Below, piece after piece: positions 6,129-6,831 of a stretch of DNA of 6,831 nucleotides. The translations under genes and the position numbers were made by a program. Each line of letters starts with the position of its first letter. Within the stretch, counting starts at the first letter, position 1. The stretch comes from JAUNST01 sp964452285 (GTDB taxonomy: Bacteria > Patescibacteriota > Microgenomatia > UBA1400 > PJMF01). The notes under the pieces are model-generated. The model was not told where the DNA came from. It did no database searches and saw only the letters and a program-made list of their open reading frames with translations. The stretch lies in NCBI GenBank assembly GCA_964452285.1, contig CAYVKW010000037.1, forward strand, positions 1-6,831. Direction: 5' to 3'.

Positions 6129-6831
6129 ATGTCAGAAACGAGCCAACCTTGTGAAGTTACAGGAACATGTGGAGAAAATAGCAAAACTACAAAAAAAACT
6201 TTTATTCCCAATTGTGACGGTCAAGAAACCATAACTAACGGTAGTAACCAAAATAATAACCCAGATATTCCAAAAGAAGACAATGAGCGTGCACAATCAA
6301 AAGAAATAACTAAACAAGGATTAATCACAAAATTGAGAAATGTATGGATTGGCTATACCTTAAAAATCAAAGAAAAGTTTAATTTACCAGAAACAGCAGT
6401 TCAAGCAGCAGCTAAACAGAGATTGATTGCGAATTTAAATAACGGAGACATTGACAATGCCTTGAAGATCAAAGAAGGCTTTAATTTACCAGAAACAGAA
6501 GTTCAAGCGGCAGCTAAACAAAGATTGATAACAAAATTGAACTATGGATGGATTGACGATGCCTTGAAAATCAAAGAAGGCTTTAATTTGCCCGATACCA
6601 TTTTTTCAGAAGTAGAAGTCCAGGCAGCAGCTAAACAAAGATTGATTGCGAATTTAAATAAAGGAGACATTGACAATATCTTGAAGATCAAAGAAGGCTT
6701 TAATTTACCCGATACCATTTTTTCAGAAACAGCAGTTCAAGCAGCAGCTAAACAGAGATTGATTGCGAATTTAAATAACGGAGACATTGACAATGCCTTG
6801 AAGATCAAAGAAGGCTTTAATTTACCAGAAA
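6129..6831 (+). CDS. Tandem-repeat helical protein (3' end cut by window edge)
   Basis: The first 234 codons are visible and no stop is reached. Residues 1-63 form a hydrophilic, apparently disordered head with Cys at 8, 14 and 29 and an Asn-rich stretch (NGSNQNNN). There is no signal peptide. From residue 64 the protein is a tandem array with consensus LIxxLNxGDIDxALKIKEGFNLP, then ETxVQAAAKQ. Units begin at residues 64, 98, 132, 171 and 210. They are 34 residues long, or 39 where a DTIFSE-type insert follows the Pro. Each unit looks like two helices with a turn, suggesting an alpha-solenoid of TPR-like unit size, though it does not match TPR. Such arrays usually bind proteins; no target can be inferred. 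It has its own promoter. Codon use differs from the helicase: Arg is mostly AGA here but mainly CGC/CGT there. I associate similar repeats with CPR genomes, from memory. Confidence 0.85.
   Translation, partial: MSETSQPCEVTGTCGENSKTTKKTFIPNCDGQETITNGSNQNNNPDIPKEDNERAQSKEITKQGLITKLRNVWIGYTLKIKEKFNLPETAVQAAAKQRLIANLNNGDIDNALKIKEGFNLPETEVQAAAKQRLITKLNYGWIDDALKIKEGFNLPDTIFSEVEVQAAAKQRLIANLNKGDIDNILKIKEGFNLPDTIFSETAVQAAAKQRLIANLNNGDIDNALKIKEGFNLPE
6318..6831 (+). repeat. In-frame tandem DNA repeat of 102/117-base units
   Basis: Units lie at 6318-6419 (102 bases, degenerate), 6420-6521 (102), 6522-6638 (117), 6639-6755 (117) and 6756 to the edge. Bases 6388-6495 are identical to 6724-6831 (108 bases, offset 336 = 102+117+117). 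The 15-base insert that makes the 117-base units lies within identical 21-base stretches at 6591-6611 and 6708-6728. Synonymous positions are conserved too, pointing to recent duplication or gene conversion. The array continues beyond the window. Confidence 0.93.

Noticed and set aside
6318..6831. CRISPR-like or non-coding satellite array
   Set aside because: Units are 102/117 bases, contiguous without unique spacers, and all multiples of three in one open frame.

Overview
The window looks bacterial, with moderately low GC (about 37-50% in the stretches I counted). My best guess is a Patescibacteria/CPR-type lineage. That is inference from the small SecE, a tRNA without encoded CCA, start codons that sit on predicted transcription start points, and a repeat protein of a kind I associate with such genomes. 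No marker here proves it.

Left part (1-2355) is on the minus strand. In transcription order it holds mgtE (CBS-domain Mg2+ transporter/channel), a possible 42-residue one-helix membrane protein 7 bases after it, tRNA-Leu(CAG), secE (translocase subunit) and nusG (transcription elongation factor, cut by the left edge). secE-nusG is the conserved head of the ribosomal-protein region rplK/rplA in many bacteria; here a leucine tRNA lies just upstream.

Middle (2356-3240): a 191-base divergent spacer carries opposing promoters for mgtE and for an unrecognised 208-residue protein on the plus strand. That gene is a self-contained unit, with a promoter, a perfect Shine-Dalgarno sequence and a strong intrinsic terminator.

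Right part (3261-6831) is on the plus strand. It holds a 176-residue HEPN-type protein (RNxxxH motif, resembling the C-terminal domain of RnlA/RNase LS toxins), a complete UvrD/PcrA-type helicase of 680 residues, and the first 234 codons of a protein made of 34/39-residue tandem repeats that runs off the right edge.

The three right-hand genes share a striking arrangement. A -10 box ends exactly 6 bases before the ATG and there is no Shine-Dalgarno, so the predicted first mRNA base is the A of the start codon (leaderless mRNAs). This also shows that the helicase begins at 3893, not at the upstream in-frame ATG at 3833. nusG, mgtE and the 208-residue gene have recognisable ribosome binding sites instead, so both initiation modes seem to be used. 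No stretch over 300 bases lacks a gene. I see no insertion sequence, CRISPR array or replication origin.
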